Shown: in pieces, positions 9,368-17,723 of the stretch
Position numbering within the stretch: the first letter of the stretch is position 1
Layout: each line of letters begins with the position of its first letter
Source: Amycolatopsis sp. cg9
Lineage (GTDB): Bacteria > Actinomycetota > Actinomycetes > Mycobacteriales > Pseudonocardiaceae
Assembly: GCF_041346945.1 (NCBI RefSeq)
Contig: NZ_CP166850.1
Span: 9,036,501-9,100,500, forward strand
Direction of reading: 5' to 3'
DNA length: 64,000 nt
Made by a program: the position numbers and the translations under genes
Notes under the pieces: model-generated
Database searches by the model: none
The model's input: the letters and a program-made list of their open reading frames with translations, nothing else
Told to the model about the DNA's origin: nothing

Positions 9368-10297
9368 TCAGGTCCTTTCAGGCTGGAGCCGGTTCCGGGG
9401 CCGTCGCCGCGCCGGGCGCACCGGCGGCAGCACCCCACCGGGCACGACGGTGTTGCGGATCGTCCCGACGCCTTCGACGGTCATCTCGACGACGTCGCCG
9501 GGCTGCAGCGGCGGTGGTTGCTCCTCGCCGCGCCGCCCCCACAGCTCGGCCAGGCACCCGCCGTTGCCGCAGGTCCCGGAACCCAGGACGTCCCCGGCCC
9601 GTAGCCGGGTGCCGCGACCGGCGTAGGCGACGAGTTCTTCGAACGGCCAGCCCATGTTGGACAACAGGTCCTGGCCCACTTCGACGTCGTTGACCGCGAC
9701 CCGCATGGCCAGCGCGAGAAAGCCGTCCGCGTCCCGGTACGGCTCCAGCTCGTCCGCGGTCACGAGCCACGGCCCGAGCGTCGTGGCGGAGTCCTTGCCC
9801 TTGGCCGGGCCGAGGTTGACCCGCATCTCGCGGCGTTGCAGGTCGCGGGCCGACCAGTCGTTCATGATCGTGTACCCGAAGATCGCGTCCGGCCCCAGCA
9901 CGGCAGCGACCTCCAGCTCGAAGTCGAACGACCGCGAGCCCGGCGGGACCGGCACGTCGTCGTGCGCGCCGACCAGAGCGGCGGGATTGGTGAAGTAGAA
10001 CGTCGGCGCCTCGTACCATTCCGGCGGCACGGAACCCGGCGCGACCATGCCCTCGACGTGTTCCTCGAACGCGACGAAGTCGCGGATGCTCGGTGGCTCG
10101 AGCGGCGGCAGCAGCCGCACCTCGGCCAGGGGCACGGCCGGCCAGCCGAGCGCGGCCGCCCCGGCTTCGAGGGCGGCGGGCAGGCCGCCGCGGGCCAGGT
10201 CGAGGGTGGTGACCCCGGCCGCGAAGGCGTGGACGCCGTCGCCGGAGACGACGCCCGCGCGCACGGTTCCGCCGTGCTCGTAGGTGGCGAGGCGCAT
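9368..10297 (-). CDS. Fumarylacetoacetate hydrolase family enzyme
   Basis: Protein of 309 aa. The C-terminal FAH fold is clear: SIRDFVAFEEHVEG, YFTNPAALVG, FDFELEVAAVLG (metal-binding acidic residues), IFGYTIMNDWSARDLQ, GKDSATTLGPWLVT and LRAGDVLGSGTCGNGG. FAH-family enzymes hydrolyse C-C bonds in beta-diketo acids or act as decarboxylases, hydratases or isomerases in meta-cleavage pathways, using Mg2+ or Mn2+. The ATG overlaps the stop of the upstream dioxygenase gene (TGATG), so the two are coupled. Confidence 0.85.
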   Translation of the reverse strand: MRLATYEHGGTVRAGVVSGDGVHAFAAGVTTLDLARGGLPAALEAGAAALGWPAVPLAEVRLLPPLEPPSIRDFVAFEEHVEGMVAPGSVPPEWYEAPTFYFTNPAALVGAHDDVPVPPGSRSFDFELEVAAVLGPDAIFGYTIMNDWSARDLQRREMRVNLGPAKGKDSATTLGPWLVTADELEPYRDADGFLALAMRVAVNDVEVGQDLLSNMGWPFEELVAYAGRGTRLRAGDVLGSGTCGNGGCLAELWGRRGEEQPPPLQPGDVVEMTVEGVGTIRNTVVPGGVLPPVRPARRRPRNRLQPERT

Positions 10298-11235
10298 CAG
10301 ACCGGCGGGGCCACGAACAGGCCCTTGTCGGGGTCGTTGAAGGAGCGCGAGGCGACGAACTCGTTCATCGCGTTGGCCGTCCCCCACTGGTCGGACACCT
10401 CGGGCCGGGTGAAGTCGTAGAGGTGCGGGTGCCAGGTGTCCTCGTCGATCAGCTCGAGTTCGGTGGTGTACTCGACGGTGTTGCCGTGCGGGTCGAGGAA
10501 GTAGCTGAAGGTGTTGTTGCCGGCCAGGTGCCGCCCGGGCCCCCAGATCTTCTCGACCCCGGCGCGCAGCAGCTTCCCGGTACCGCGCAGGTACTCGTCG
10601 ATCCCCCGCATCTCGAACGACGCGTGGTGCAGCGACGGGTGCGGGCCGCGGGCGATGGCGAGGCTGTGGTGCCAGGCGTTGATGCGCAGGAACCACATCA
10701 TCCCGCCCAGCCGCGGGTGCGTCAGGGTGTCGGACAGCCGGAAGCCGAGGTGGCGCTCGTAGAACTGCCGCGTGCCTTCGGGGTCGGCGGAGTTGATCAC
10801 GGCGTGGGACAGCCGGACCGGGATCGCCTCGCCGGCTTCGATCTTCCGGTGGGCGCGGACCGCGACGTCGGCGCTGATCTCGATGGTGCGGCCTTCGTTG
10901 TCGAAGAACCGGAACCCGTAACCGCCACCGGGGGTGTGCAGCGAACGCGGCTCGTGGACCAGGGTGACGCCGGCGGTCGCCAGGCGGGCGGCCAGGGTGT
11001 CGACGTCGGCCGCGGTGGCCACGCCGAAGGCGATCAGGTCGATGCGCTTGTCCGCCGCCTGGCGCAGCCGCACGATGTAGTGCTCGGGCGAGCCTTCCGC
11101 GGCGAGGAAGGCGATCCCGGTGTCGGTGTGCTCGGTGGTCAGGCCCCACGCGCCGGCGTAGAAGTCCTGCTGGCGGGCGAGGTCGGGCACGGCGAGGTCG
11201 ACGTGCCGCAGGTGGGTGATCAGGCCGTCGGTCAT
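10297..11235 (-). CDS. Extradiol ring-cleavage dioxygenase (VOC family)
   Basis: Protein of 312 aa with two vicinal-oxygen-chelate modules. The N-terminal one starts LRHVDLAVPDLARQQDFYAG; the C-terminal catalytic one starts VRLSHAVINSADPEGTRQFYE. The Fe(II) ligands are probably the His of RLSHAV, the His of HHASFEM and the Glu of NTVEYTTE, as in catechol 2,3-dioxygenases. The length and PHGNTVEYTTELE agree with the family. It is preceded 19 bases upstream by the FAD monooxygenase and overlaps the FAH gene, so it should open the aromatic ring made by the monooxygenase. The exact diol is unknown. Confidence 0.88.
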   Translation of the reverse strand: MTDGLITHLRHVDLAVPDLARQQDFYAGAWGLTTEHTDTGIAFLAAEGSPEHYIVRLRQAADKRIDLIAFGVATAADVDTLAARLATAGVTLVHEPRSLHTPGGGYGFRFFDNEGRTIEISADVAVRAHRKIEAGEAIPVRLSHAVINSADPEGTRQFYERHLGFRLSDTLTHPRLGGMMWFLRINAWHHSLAIARGPHPSLHHASFEMRGIDEYLRGTGKLLRAGVEKIWGPGRHLAGNNTFSYFLDPHGNTVEYTTELELIDEDTWHPHLYDFTRPEVSDQWGTANAMNEFVASRSFNDPDKGLFVAPPV

Positions 11236-11254
11236 GGCGTTCCTCCGTAAGGGG

Positions 11255-12385
11255 TCAGGCGGGCTGGGCGACGAGGGCGGAGATGCGGCCCATCAGGCCG
11301 GGAACGTCGCCCTGTTCGTGGTCGAGGAGCCACTGGCAAAGCTGGTTCGACGCCTCGACCACGGCCGTCGCCCGGGCCACCCGGCGTTCGGCGAAAGCGC
11401 GCCACAGCGTGTCGTCCAGGGTTTCGGCGCCGAGCAGGAGCTCACCGAGGACAGCCGCGTCCTCGAGCGCTTGAGCGCCCCCCTGGGCCAGAGTCGGCGG
11501 GCAGGCGTGGGCGGCGTCGCCGATCAGCACGACGCGGCCGCGGTGCCACGGCGCGGGCAGCACGTGGGTCTCGAACCGGGTGTAGTTGACGCGGGAGGGG
11601 TCGTCGAGCGTGGCGAGGATGTCGTCCCACGGCCCGTGGTAGGCCGAGGCGAGTTCGCGCATGACGGCGAGCCGCTCCGGCGGGCTCAGGGAACTGCGGT
11701 CCCGCGCTTCTTCGACGACGTAGGCGTAGAGCGAGTTCTCCCCGGTCGGGCAGTAGCCCGCGATGTAGCTGGGACCGCCGTAGAAGAGGTCGGTGCGGGT
11801 GACCGACGCCGGGCGAGGACCGAAGGCGCGCCAGATGCCCATCCCGGTCGAGCGGGTCGCCAGGTCGATGCCCAGCAGCCGCCGGATCGTCGAGCGGACG
11901 CCGTCGGCCCCGACGACCAGGTCGTAGCGGCCGGTCGAGCCGTCCGTGAAGGTGGCCTCGACGTGGCTTCCACCCTGCCGCAGCTCGGTGGTCGTGAGCC
12001 CGAACCGGATCTTCGCGCCGGTCGCGGCCGCGCGGTCGTGCAGGATCCGGGCGAGGTCGGGACGCGGCATGCCCAGGGCGGCGGGCAGGTCCGGGCCGCC
12101 GGTGCGGGCGTCCGGGAGTTCGGCCAGCAGGGTGCCGGCGGGATCGGGCGCGCGCAGTCCCAGGCCGTCGAACCCGTACCCCTTCGCCCGGACCTCCTCC
12201 CACACGCCGAGGGCGCGCAGCTCGCGCAAGGCGTTTCCCTGCAACGTGATCCCCGACCCGAGGGCGGCGACGCCGGGCTCGGCTTCCACGAGGTCGACCG
12301 CGACTCCCCCGTTCGCGAGGTGGATCGCGGTGGCGGTGCCGGCGAGTCCGCTGCCGACGACGAGGACGGTGGTGACGGCGGGCAT
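11255..12385 (-). CDS. FAD-dependent aromatic monooxygenase
   Basis: Group A flavoprotein hydroxylase of 376 aa. It shows the N-terminal dinucleotide fold VLVVGSGLAGTATAIHLANGG, the DG motif in LVVGADGVRSTIRRLLG and the FAD-ribityl motif GRVVLIGDAAHACPPTLAQGG. The active-site roof around GIWRAFGPRP and the FYGGPSYIAGYCP segment fits salicylate/3-hydroxybenzoate-type hydroxylases. NAD(P)H and O2 are the cosubstrates. The gene lies eight bases after the cyclase-family gene and starts the oxidative part of the operon. The start at 12385 has a modest GAGGA site. Confidence 0.87.
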   Translation of the reverse strand: MPAVTTVLVVGSGLAGTATAIHLANGGVAVDLVEAEPGVAALGSGITLQGNALRELRALGVWEEVRAKGYGFDGLGLRAPDPAGTLLAELPDARTGGPDLPAALGMPRPDLARILHDRAAATGAKIRFGLTTTELRQGGSHVEATFTDGSTGRYDLVVGADGVRSTIRRLLGIDLATRSTGMGIWRAFGPRPASVTRTDLFYGGPSYIAGYCPTGENSLYAYVVEEARDRSSLSPPERLAVMRELASAYHGPWDDILATLDDPSRVNYTRFETHVLPAPWHRGRVVLIGDAAHACPPTLAQGGAQALEDAAVLGELLLGAETLDDTLWRAFAERRVARATAVVEASNQLCQWLLDHEQGDVPGLMGRISALVAQPA

Positions 12386-12393
12386 GGCGGTCC

Positions 12394-13353
12394 TCACTTG
12401 ACGGCGATCGGCGCGACCGGGGCGCCGACGGCGCCGGTCACGGGCAGCGGGTCGGCGGTCAGCCAGAACTCGTACGTCCCGTCGGCGGCGCAGTCGGCCG
12501 CGAGGGCGTCGAGGTCCCACATCTCGCCGAGGAACAAACCGATGTGCGGAATGGCGACCTGGTGCAGCGGCTGGAAGGCGTCGTCGAACTCGTTGGGCCG
12601 GACCTCGAAGCCCCAGGTGTCGGTGGCGATGGCGGCGATTTCCGTGCGGTGCAGCCAATCCGCCGTGGTGAACGACAGGCCCGGAGCCGGGCCGCCCGCG
12701 TAGTCGCCCCAGCCTTCGCGCCGGGCGCGGGCGAGCCGGCCGGTCCGCACCAGGAGCAGGTCACCGCGGCCGACGCGCGCGGTCGCGCCGTGGGCGGCGA
12801 TGGTGGCTTCGAGGTGGCCGGTGGTGATCGCGAACCCGTCCGGCAGCTCGCCGTCGTCGCCGATCACCCGGCCGACGTCGAGGAGCACGCCGCGGCCGGC
12901 GATCCGGCCCGATGCGGTCTCGATCCCGGTGACCCGGTCGCCTTCGCTGGTCACGACGTCTCCGGCGCGCCGGCCGTTCCAGGCGATGCCGTGGTCGAAG
13001 ATGTGGCCGAGACCGTCCCATTGCGTCGAGGCCTGCAAAGGCATGAAGACGACGTCGTCGGCGCCGCCCAGCCCGTGCGGGAAACCTTGCCCGCGCTCGG
13101 CGTCCAGGCCGGTGTCGAGCATGGTGTGGATCGGGTTGGTGCGCCTTCGCCAGCCCTTCTGCGGGCCGTCCGCGGCGAAGCGCTGCGCCAGCGAGAAGCT
13201 CGCCCCGCGCCGGACGAGCGCGGCGCCTTCCCGGCGTTTGGCCTCGTCCAGGAAGTTCAGCGTGCCCAGCACGTCGTCGTCGCCCCAGCGGCTCCAGTTG
13301 GAGCAGCGCTGGGCGGCTGCTGCGATCGCGCCCTCGGGATCGGTTCGGTCCAC
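12394..13353 (-). CDS. Cyclase family (kynurenine formamidase-like) hydrolase
   Basis: Protein of 319 aa of the PF04199 group, metal-dependent amidohydrolases that include bacterial kynurenine formamidase and isatin hydrolase. The segment MPLQASTQWDGLGHIFDHG holds the metal-binding His and Asp residues, and VGRGDLLLVRTG and TDTWGFEVRPNEF are also typical. As first gene of the ring-cleavage operon it may release an aromatic amine or acid from an amide or lactam, which the FAD monooxygenase then hydroxylates. It starts at a GTG with AAGGGG immediately before it, and the true start could be slightly downstream. It is divergent from the LysR gene. Confidence 0.8.
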   Translation of the reverse strand: MDRTDPEGAIAAAAQRCSNWSRWGDDDVLGTLNFLDEAKRREGAALVRRGASFSLAQRFAADGPQKGWRRRTNPIHTMLDTGLDAERGQGFPHGLGGADDVVFMPLQASTQWDGLGHIFDHGIAWNGRRAGDVVTSEGDRVTGIETASGRIAGRGVLLDVGRVIGDDGELPDGFAITTGHLEATIAAHGATARVGRGDLLLVRTGRLARARREGWGDYAGGPAPGLSFTTADWLHRTEIAAIATDTWGFEVRPNEFDDAFQPLHQVAIPHIGLFLGEMWDLDALAADCAADGTYEFWLTADPLPVTGAVGAPVAPIAVK

Positions 13354-13410
13354 CCCTTCACTGTCGGGGCCGGACGCGGTATCAGGGAAGAACAGATCGG
13401 TGATGCGGAG

Positions 13411-13427
13411 TATCGACAGCGTTGATA
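13411..13427. promoter_or_regulatory. LysR box between cyclase-family gene and LysR gene
   Basis: TATCGACAGCGTTGATA is an interrupted palindrome with arms TATC and GATA around nine bases, containing the ATC-N9-GAT pattern of NodD-type LysR sites. It lies 13 bases before the LysR start and 58 bases from the divergent operon start, as expected for an autoregulated activator site. Confidence 0.65.
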
Positions 13428-13439
13428 CCGTGACCCGCT

Positions 13440-14384
13440 GTGAACCTGGCTCGGCTGGACCTGAACCTGTTGGTGGCGCTCGACGCGCTGCTGCAGGAGC
13501 GCAGCGTGACGCGCGCGGCGGCGCGGATGGGCCTCGGCCAGCCCGCGGTGTCGGCCCAGCTGGCCCGGCTGCGCCGGCACTTCCACGACGACCTGCTCAC
13601 CCGGTCGGGGAACCAGTACCGGCTCACCCCGCTGGCCGTCCAGCTCAAGGAACGCGTGCGCGTGGCCCTGTCCGGAGCCGAGCGGGTGTTCGCCGCCGAG
13701 CCCGACTTCGACCCGGCCTCCTCGGCGCGCGAGTTCTCGATGCTCATGAGCGACTACGGGGTGGCCGTGCTCGGCCCCGGCATCGCGGCCCGCCTCGCCG
13801 AGGAAGCACCGGGCACCCGGCTGCGGTTCCCCGCGAACACGCCCAGGATGGTCGACGCGGCCGCGCAGGAGCTGGTCCACACCGACCTGCTGGTGATCCC
13901 GCACGGGTTCGTCGACGACCTGCCGCACCAGGACCTCTACCGCGACGAATGGGTGTGCCTGGTGGCCGCGGGCAACACCACCGTCGAAGACTCCCTGACC
14001 GTCCGGCAGCTGGAGACCATGCCGTGGGTCGTGACCTACCACGGGCCGACGGCGTCCACCCCGGCCGCGCGGCAGATGCGCATGCTCGGCATCGAACCGC
14101 ACATCCAGGTGGTCACCGAGACGTTCCTGACCGTGCCCGGGCTCATCGCGGGCTCCGGCCGCGTGGCGCTGGTGCAGCGCCGGCTCGCCGACGGGATCCC
14201 GGCCGAGCTCGGCGTGCGGGCGCTCCCCTGCCCCTTCGACGCGACCCCGCTCGTCGAAGCGATGTGGTGGCACCCGATGTACGACGACGACCCCGAGCAC
14301 CGCTACCTGCGCGACGTCGTCCAGCGCGCCGTCGCCGCGATGATCGGCATCACCCCGGCTGATACCGCCCTTCGGGAGAAGTGA
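13440..14384 (+). CDS. LysR family regulator of the ring-cleavage operon
   Basis: Regulator of 314 aa starting at GTG 13440. The winged helix-turn-helix (LDLNLLVALDALLQERSVTRAAARMGLGQPAVSAQLARLRR) is followed by a NodD/PcpR-like effector domain (FSMLMSDYGVAVLGPGI, VVTYHGPTASTPAARQMRMLG). The PMYDDDPEHRYLRDVV tail is typical of that subgroup. It is divergent from the catabolic operon with an ATC-N9-GAT box between, so it probably activates the operon in response to the aromatic substrate or an intermediate. The MFS gene follows 84 bases downstream on the same strand. Confidence 0.88.
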   Translation: MNLARLDLNLLVALDALLQERSVTRAAARMGLGQPAVSAQLARLRRHFHDDLLTRSGNQYRLTPLAVQLKERVRVALSGAERVFAAEPDFDPASSAREFSMLMSDYGVAVLGPGIAARLAEEAPGTRLRFPANTPRMVDAAAQELVHTDLLVIPHGFVDDLPHQDLYRDEWVCLVAAGNTTVEDSLTVRQLETMPWVVTYHGPTASTPAARQMRMLGIEPHIQVVTETFLTVPGLIAGSGRVALVQRRLADGIPAELGVRALPCPFDATPLVEAMWWHPMYDDDPEHRYLRDVVQRAVAAMIGITPADTALREK

Positions 14385-14468
14385 TTTCCGCTCCGGCGCC
14401 GCGTTCCCGACACTTTGCGCAAGCGATGCCGATCAGCGGAGACCGGCCGCCCGCAGGCCGGAGGCGCC

Positions 14469-15692
14469 ATGTCCGAACACCTCGCGAGTTCCCGCCCGGC
14501 CACGGCCCCCTCGACGGGCGGCCGCCGGCCGGGAACGGCTCAGCTGCTGATCCTGTTGTCCGCCAGCTGCTTGTCCGTGCTCGGCGCCGTGCTCATCGCA
14601 CCGGTACTGCCTCAGCTGAAGGACGCTTTCGCCGGCGTACCCGGCGCCGACGTCCTCGCGGCGGTGGTGCTCACGGTTCCCGCGCTGCTGATCGGGCTCA
14701 CCGCGCCGTTCGCGGGCCTGATCGTCGACAAGGTCGATCGCAAACGGCTGCTGCTGATCGCCTTGGTGTGCTACGCGATCACCGGCACCGCCCCGCTGTA
14801 CCTGCCTTCCCTGCCGGCGATCCTGATCAGCCGCGTCGTGGTCGGCGTGTGCGAGGCGGCGATCATGACCTGTGCCACGACGCTGATCGGTGACTACTGG
14901 TCCGGGGCGCGCCGCAGCCGCTACCTGAGCCTGCAGACGCTCGTCGCGTCGTTGTCCGCGACGGTGTTCCTGGCTTTGGGCGGTGCGTTGGGCGCGCGCA
15001 GCTGGCGGACGCCGTTCTGGGTGTACGCGGTCGCGCTCGTGCTGGTCCCGCTGACCGCGAAACTCATCTGGCGGCCGGACACCAAGGCCGCCGCGGGACG
15101 GCGTCTGGCGCCGCTGCCGTGGCGTGCCTTGCTGACGCCGTATCTGGTCACCTTCATCGGCGGCATCGTTTTCTACACCCTGATCGTGGAACTGTCCTTT
15201 GTGCTCACCGAAGCCGGGCTCGGGTCGACGGCGGCGATCGGCGGCATCAGCGCCCTGATGTCGGTGGCCACCGCCGCCGGGTGCGTCGTCTTCGCCCGGC
15301 TGTCCCACCGGACGCCGCGCACGCTGCTACCGGTGGCGTTCGGGCTGTCGGCGATCGGCTTCGCTCTCGTGTTCGCGACCGGTTCGGTCCCGGTGATCTC
15401 GGCCGGTGCCGCCGTCGCCGGGTTCGGCACCGGCATGCTCCTGCCCACGCTGCTGACGTGGGCCGTGAACGGGCTGGAGTTCGAGCAGCGCGGCCGGGGT
15501 ACCGGCGGGTGGACCGCGGCGCTGTTCATCGGCGAGTTCCTCTGCCCCCTGCTGATCGCCGCGATCGGCGCGGGCGCCGGCGGCCTGCGTCCGGCCATCG
15601 GCGTGCTCGGTCTGGCCGCCGCGGCCATGGCCGCGCTCTGCGTGGTCGCCACCCGGCGGCACAACCCCCGGCTCGACCTGACGGCCGGCTGA
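14469..15692 (+). CDS. MFS transporter
   Basis: Membrane transporter of 407 aa with about 12 helices. The conserved loop between helices 2 and 3 reads GLIVDKVDRKRLLLI. The start at 14469 follows GGAGGCGCC; an upstream in-frame ATG has no site. The family resembles CynX/NimT and aromatic acid transporters. It lies just after the LysR gene and near the ring-cleavage operon, so uptake of the operon's substrate is a reasonable guess; efflux is equally possible from sequence alone. Confidence 0.82.
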   Translation: MSEHLASSRPATAPSTGGRRPGTAQLLILLSASCLSVLGAVLIAPVLPQLKDAFAGVPGADVLAAVVLTVPALLIGLTAPFAGLIVDKVDRKRLLLIALVCYAITGTAPLYLPSLPAILISRVVVGVCEAAIMTCATTLIGDYWSGARRSRYLSLQTLVASLSATVFLALGGALGARSWRTPFWVYAVALVLVPLTAKLIWRPDTKAAAGRRLAPLPWRALLTPYLVTFIGGIVFYTLIVELSFVLTEAGLGSTAAIGGISALMSVATAAGCVVFARLSHRTPRTLLPVAFGLSAIGFALVFATGSVPVISAGAAVAGFGTGMLLPTLLTWAVNGLEFEQRGRGTGGWTAALFIGEFLCPLLIAAIGAGAGGLRPAIGVLGLAAAAMAALCVVATRRHNPRLDLTAG

Positions 15693-15748
15693 CCGGCCTC
15701 GCCCGGCCACCACCTTCGCACCGGTCATCCCACCACCACTGCGCGCGC

Positions 15749-16519
15749 TCACCCGGGCCGGCCGAGCCGTCGACGCGTACGCCACCCGCCGGTCACCGGC
15801 GGCCCCCGCCCTCGGTGCGCAGGGTCGACGCGAAAGCCGGAACCGCGTACGGACCGGGGCGGCGCGGGCCGTTCGGCCTTCAGCACGATGCCGGTGCCCT
15901 CGCGGTAGCGGACGTGGATCTCCGGCGGGGCCCGCCTCAGCGAGCGGCCGTTGCCGGCGGAGACGCGCACGACGTCGACGGTCGCGTTCCGCCACCCGGT
16001 GGCCGCGACCGCGCGGGCCCGGCCCCACCAGCCCACCGCGGCCAAGACCGCGAACAGCGTCCCGAGCGAGCCGGCCACGAGCAGGACGTAGCCGAGGTTG
16101 ACGAGGAACCGGCTCTTGTTCTCTTCCACCAGGGTGCGCACGCGATCCGGCGGTCGTGGTCGTGGTCGGTCGTGGACCACGATGACCCGCTCGCCGACGA
16201 AGTTGGAGTTCTTCGAGTCGCGGACGATCTTCGCGGTCCGCGCGCCGGTGGCGAGGAGCTCGTCGGCGGCCTCGTCGAGCAGGACCAGAGCCGCGGCCCC
16301 CGCCCTTGCCAGTGCCATCCAGACGAGGACGAACGCCGCCGCGCGACCCGCCACCCGGCGCAGCCGCCCGGTTTCGGCCGCGAAGCCGATCCGGCGGTCG
16401 TGGTCGGTCGGCAGCGGCAGCCAGCCCCCGAACCCGTCCTCGCTCGCGGCAGCGCGGTTCCGGACCGGCCCCCGCAGGCGCCAGGCCACGCCACCGGCCG
16501 CCGGGAGGGCGAACCACAA
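15749..16519 (-). CDS. Hypothetical membrane protein
   Basis: Unrecognised protein of about 256 aa with likely helices at the N-terminus (WFALPAAGGVAW), near residue 60 (AAAFVLVWMALARAG) and near residue 140 (FLVNLGYVLLVAGSLGTLFAVLAAV), plus a segment SKNSNFVGERVIVVHDRP between them. The frame is open upstream to 16564 and reads LKDPFGGFVKRQWLWFA, which looks coding. The true start may therefore be a CTG at 16558 rather than the TTG at 16519. The end, rich in Arg and Pro, is less convincing than the middle. Confidence 0.55.
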   Translation of the reverse strand: MWFALPAAGGVAWRLRGPVRNRAAASEDGFGGWLPLPTDHDRRIGFAAETGRLRRVAGRAAAFVLVWMALARAGAAALVLLDEAADELLATGARTAKIVRDSKNSNFVGERVIVVHDRPRPRPPDRVRTLVEENKSRFLVNLGYVLLVAGSLGTLFAVLAAVGWWGRARAVAATGWRNATVDVVRVSAGNGRSLRRAPPEIHVRYREGTGIVLKAERPAPPRSVRGSGFRVDPAHRGRGPPVTGGWRTRRRLGRPG

Positions 16520-16813
16520 CCACTGCCGCTTGACGAAACCGCCGAAGGGGTCCTTCAGCCGAGCTTAGAAGCCTTGAGCAGCACCGATGCTGCGAGAAAC
16601 GGCACCGGACGGCCGTGCCAGGCGTGCAAGTGAGCAGGCCAGGTCCGGCGGTTCTGGCGGCGCGCCAGCGGGCCGGGTCGTCGATCACCCCGGTGCCGCC
16701 GGCTGCAGATCTGCCAACCACCCCGGCCGGGCCTACTGTTGTCTGCCAGCAACCTGGCGACGACCTGGGTCGACGCTCGATCACCGTCGACACCCGCACC
16801 GGAGGAGCACCGC

Positions 16814-17551
16814 ATGGACGAAAGACTGCTTGACGAGCGGGACGCCGCGCGGAGAGTGGACGACGTCACCGCCGCCTTGGACCGGCTGGCCAGCACCTTC
16901 GCGGAAGAAGAGGAACTGCTGGTGGTCCTGCAACGGGTGTGCCGGCAGGTCATGCACGCCGTGCCGGACGCGGAGATCGCCAGCATCACGCTGCTGCGCG
17001 AAGGCGCTCCGTACACCGCGACTGCGACCGGTGACACCGCGCACCACGTCGATCAGGCCCAGTACGACGCCGGGCGAGGCCCCTGCCTGGAGGCCGCCCG
17101 GACCGGCGAGCTCCAACGGGTGACGGTGACCGAGGCGGCCGAACAGTGGCCCGAGTTCGCGGCGGCGGCAAGCAGATCCGCGGTCGTCGCCTACCTGTCC
17201 GCCCCGCTGTTCGTCGACCACCAGTACCACGGTTCGCTCAACCTGTACGACACCGGCGGCAACAGCTTCGGCGCACTCGACGCGGCGCTGCTGGACTTGT
17301 ACACCTCCGCCGCCGAGTCCGCGCTGCGCAGCACCCGCCGCCACCAAGCCGCCCGCGAAACCATGGGACAGCTCCGCACCGCCCTGACCTCTCGCGCGGT
17401 GATCGACCAGGCGAAGGGCATCCTCATGGCCCTGCACAGCATCAAGTCCGACGACGCTTTCGAACTGCTCGTCAAAGCATCGCAGGAGCAGAACCGGAAA
17501 CTGCGGGAAGTCGCCCAGAACTTCGTGGCCGAAGCCACGAGCCGGCCGTGA
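16814..17551 (+). CDS. GAF-ANTAR RNA-binding antiterminator
   Basis: Protein of 245 aa behind GGAGGAGCACC. Residues of about 25-165 form a GAF sensor domain (YDAGRGPCLEAARTGE, YLSAPLFVDHQYHGSLNLY). Residues of about 175-235 form an ANTAR domain (LRTALTSRAVIDQAKGILMA, DAFELLVKASQEQNRKLREVAQ). ANTAR dimers bind paired hexaloop RNA stems and prevent transcription termination. The GAF domain may sense redox or a small ligand. No target hairpin pair was found nearby and the gene stands alone. Confidence 0.9.
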   Translation: MDERLLDERDAARRVDDVTAALDRLASTFAEEEELLVVLQRVCRQVMHAVPDAEIASITLLREGAPYTATATGDTAHHVDQAQYDAGRGPCLEAARTGELQRVTVTEAAEQWPEFAAAASRSAVVAYLSAPLFVDHQYHGSLNLYDTGGNSFGALDAALLDLYTSAAESALRSTRRHQAARETMGQLRTALTSRAVIDQAKGILMALHSIKSDDAFELLVKASQEQNRKLREVAQNFVAEATSRP

Positions 17552-17723
17552 CCCCACCGGAACGCCGGATCAACGCGACGAAGGCGCCGGCTCGCTGCTG
17601 AACCGACGCCGTCGCCAAATCCCCGCCAAGCACGGGCAGGAACTCACAGCGACGCTTACCCGGTTCCCCGGTCCGCTGAACGTGAACCCCGCTCGACAGG
17701 GAACGTGCGGCCTGCACCCACGT

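Noticed and set aside
8211..13353. Nicotine degradation operon
   Set aside because: One hydrolase resembles 2,6-dihydroxypseudooxynicotine hydrolase, but no nicotine or pseudooxynicotine oxidoreductases are present and the other genes fit a general ring-cleavage route.
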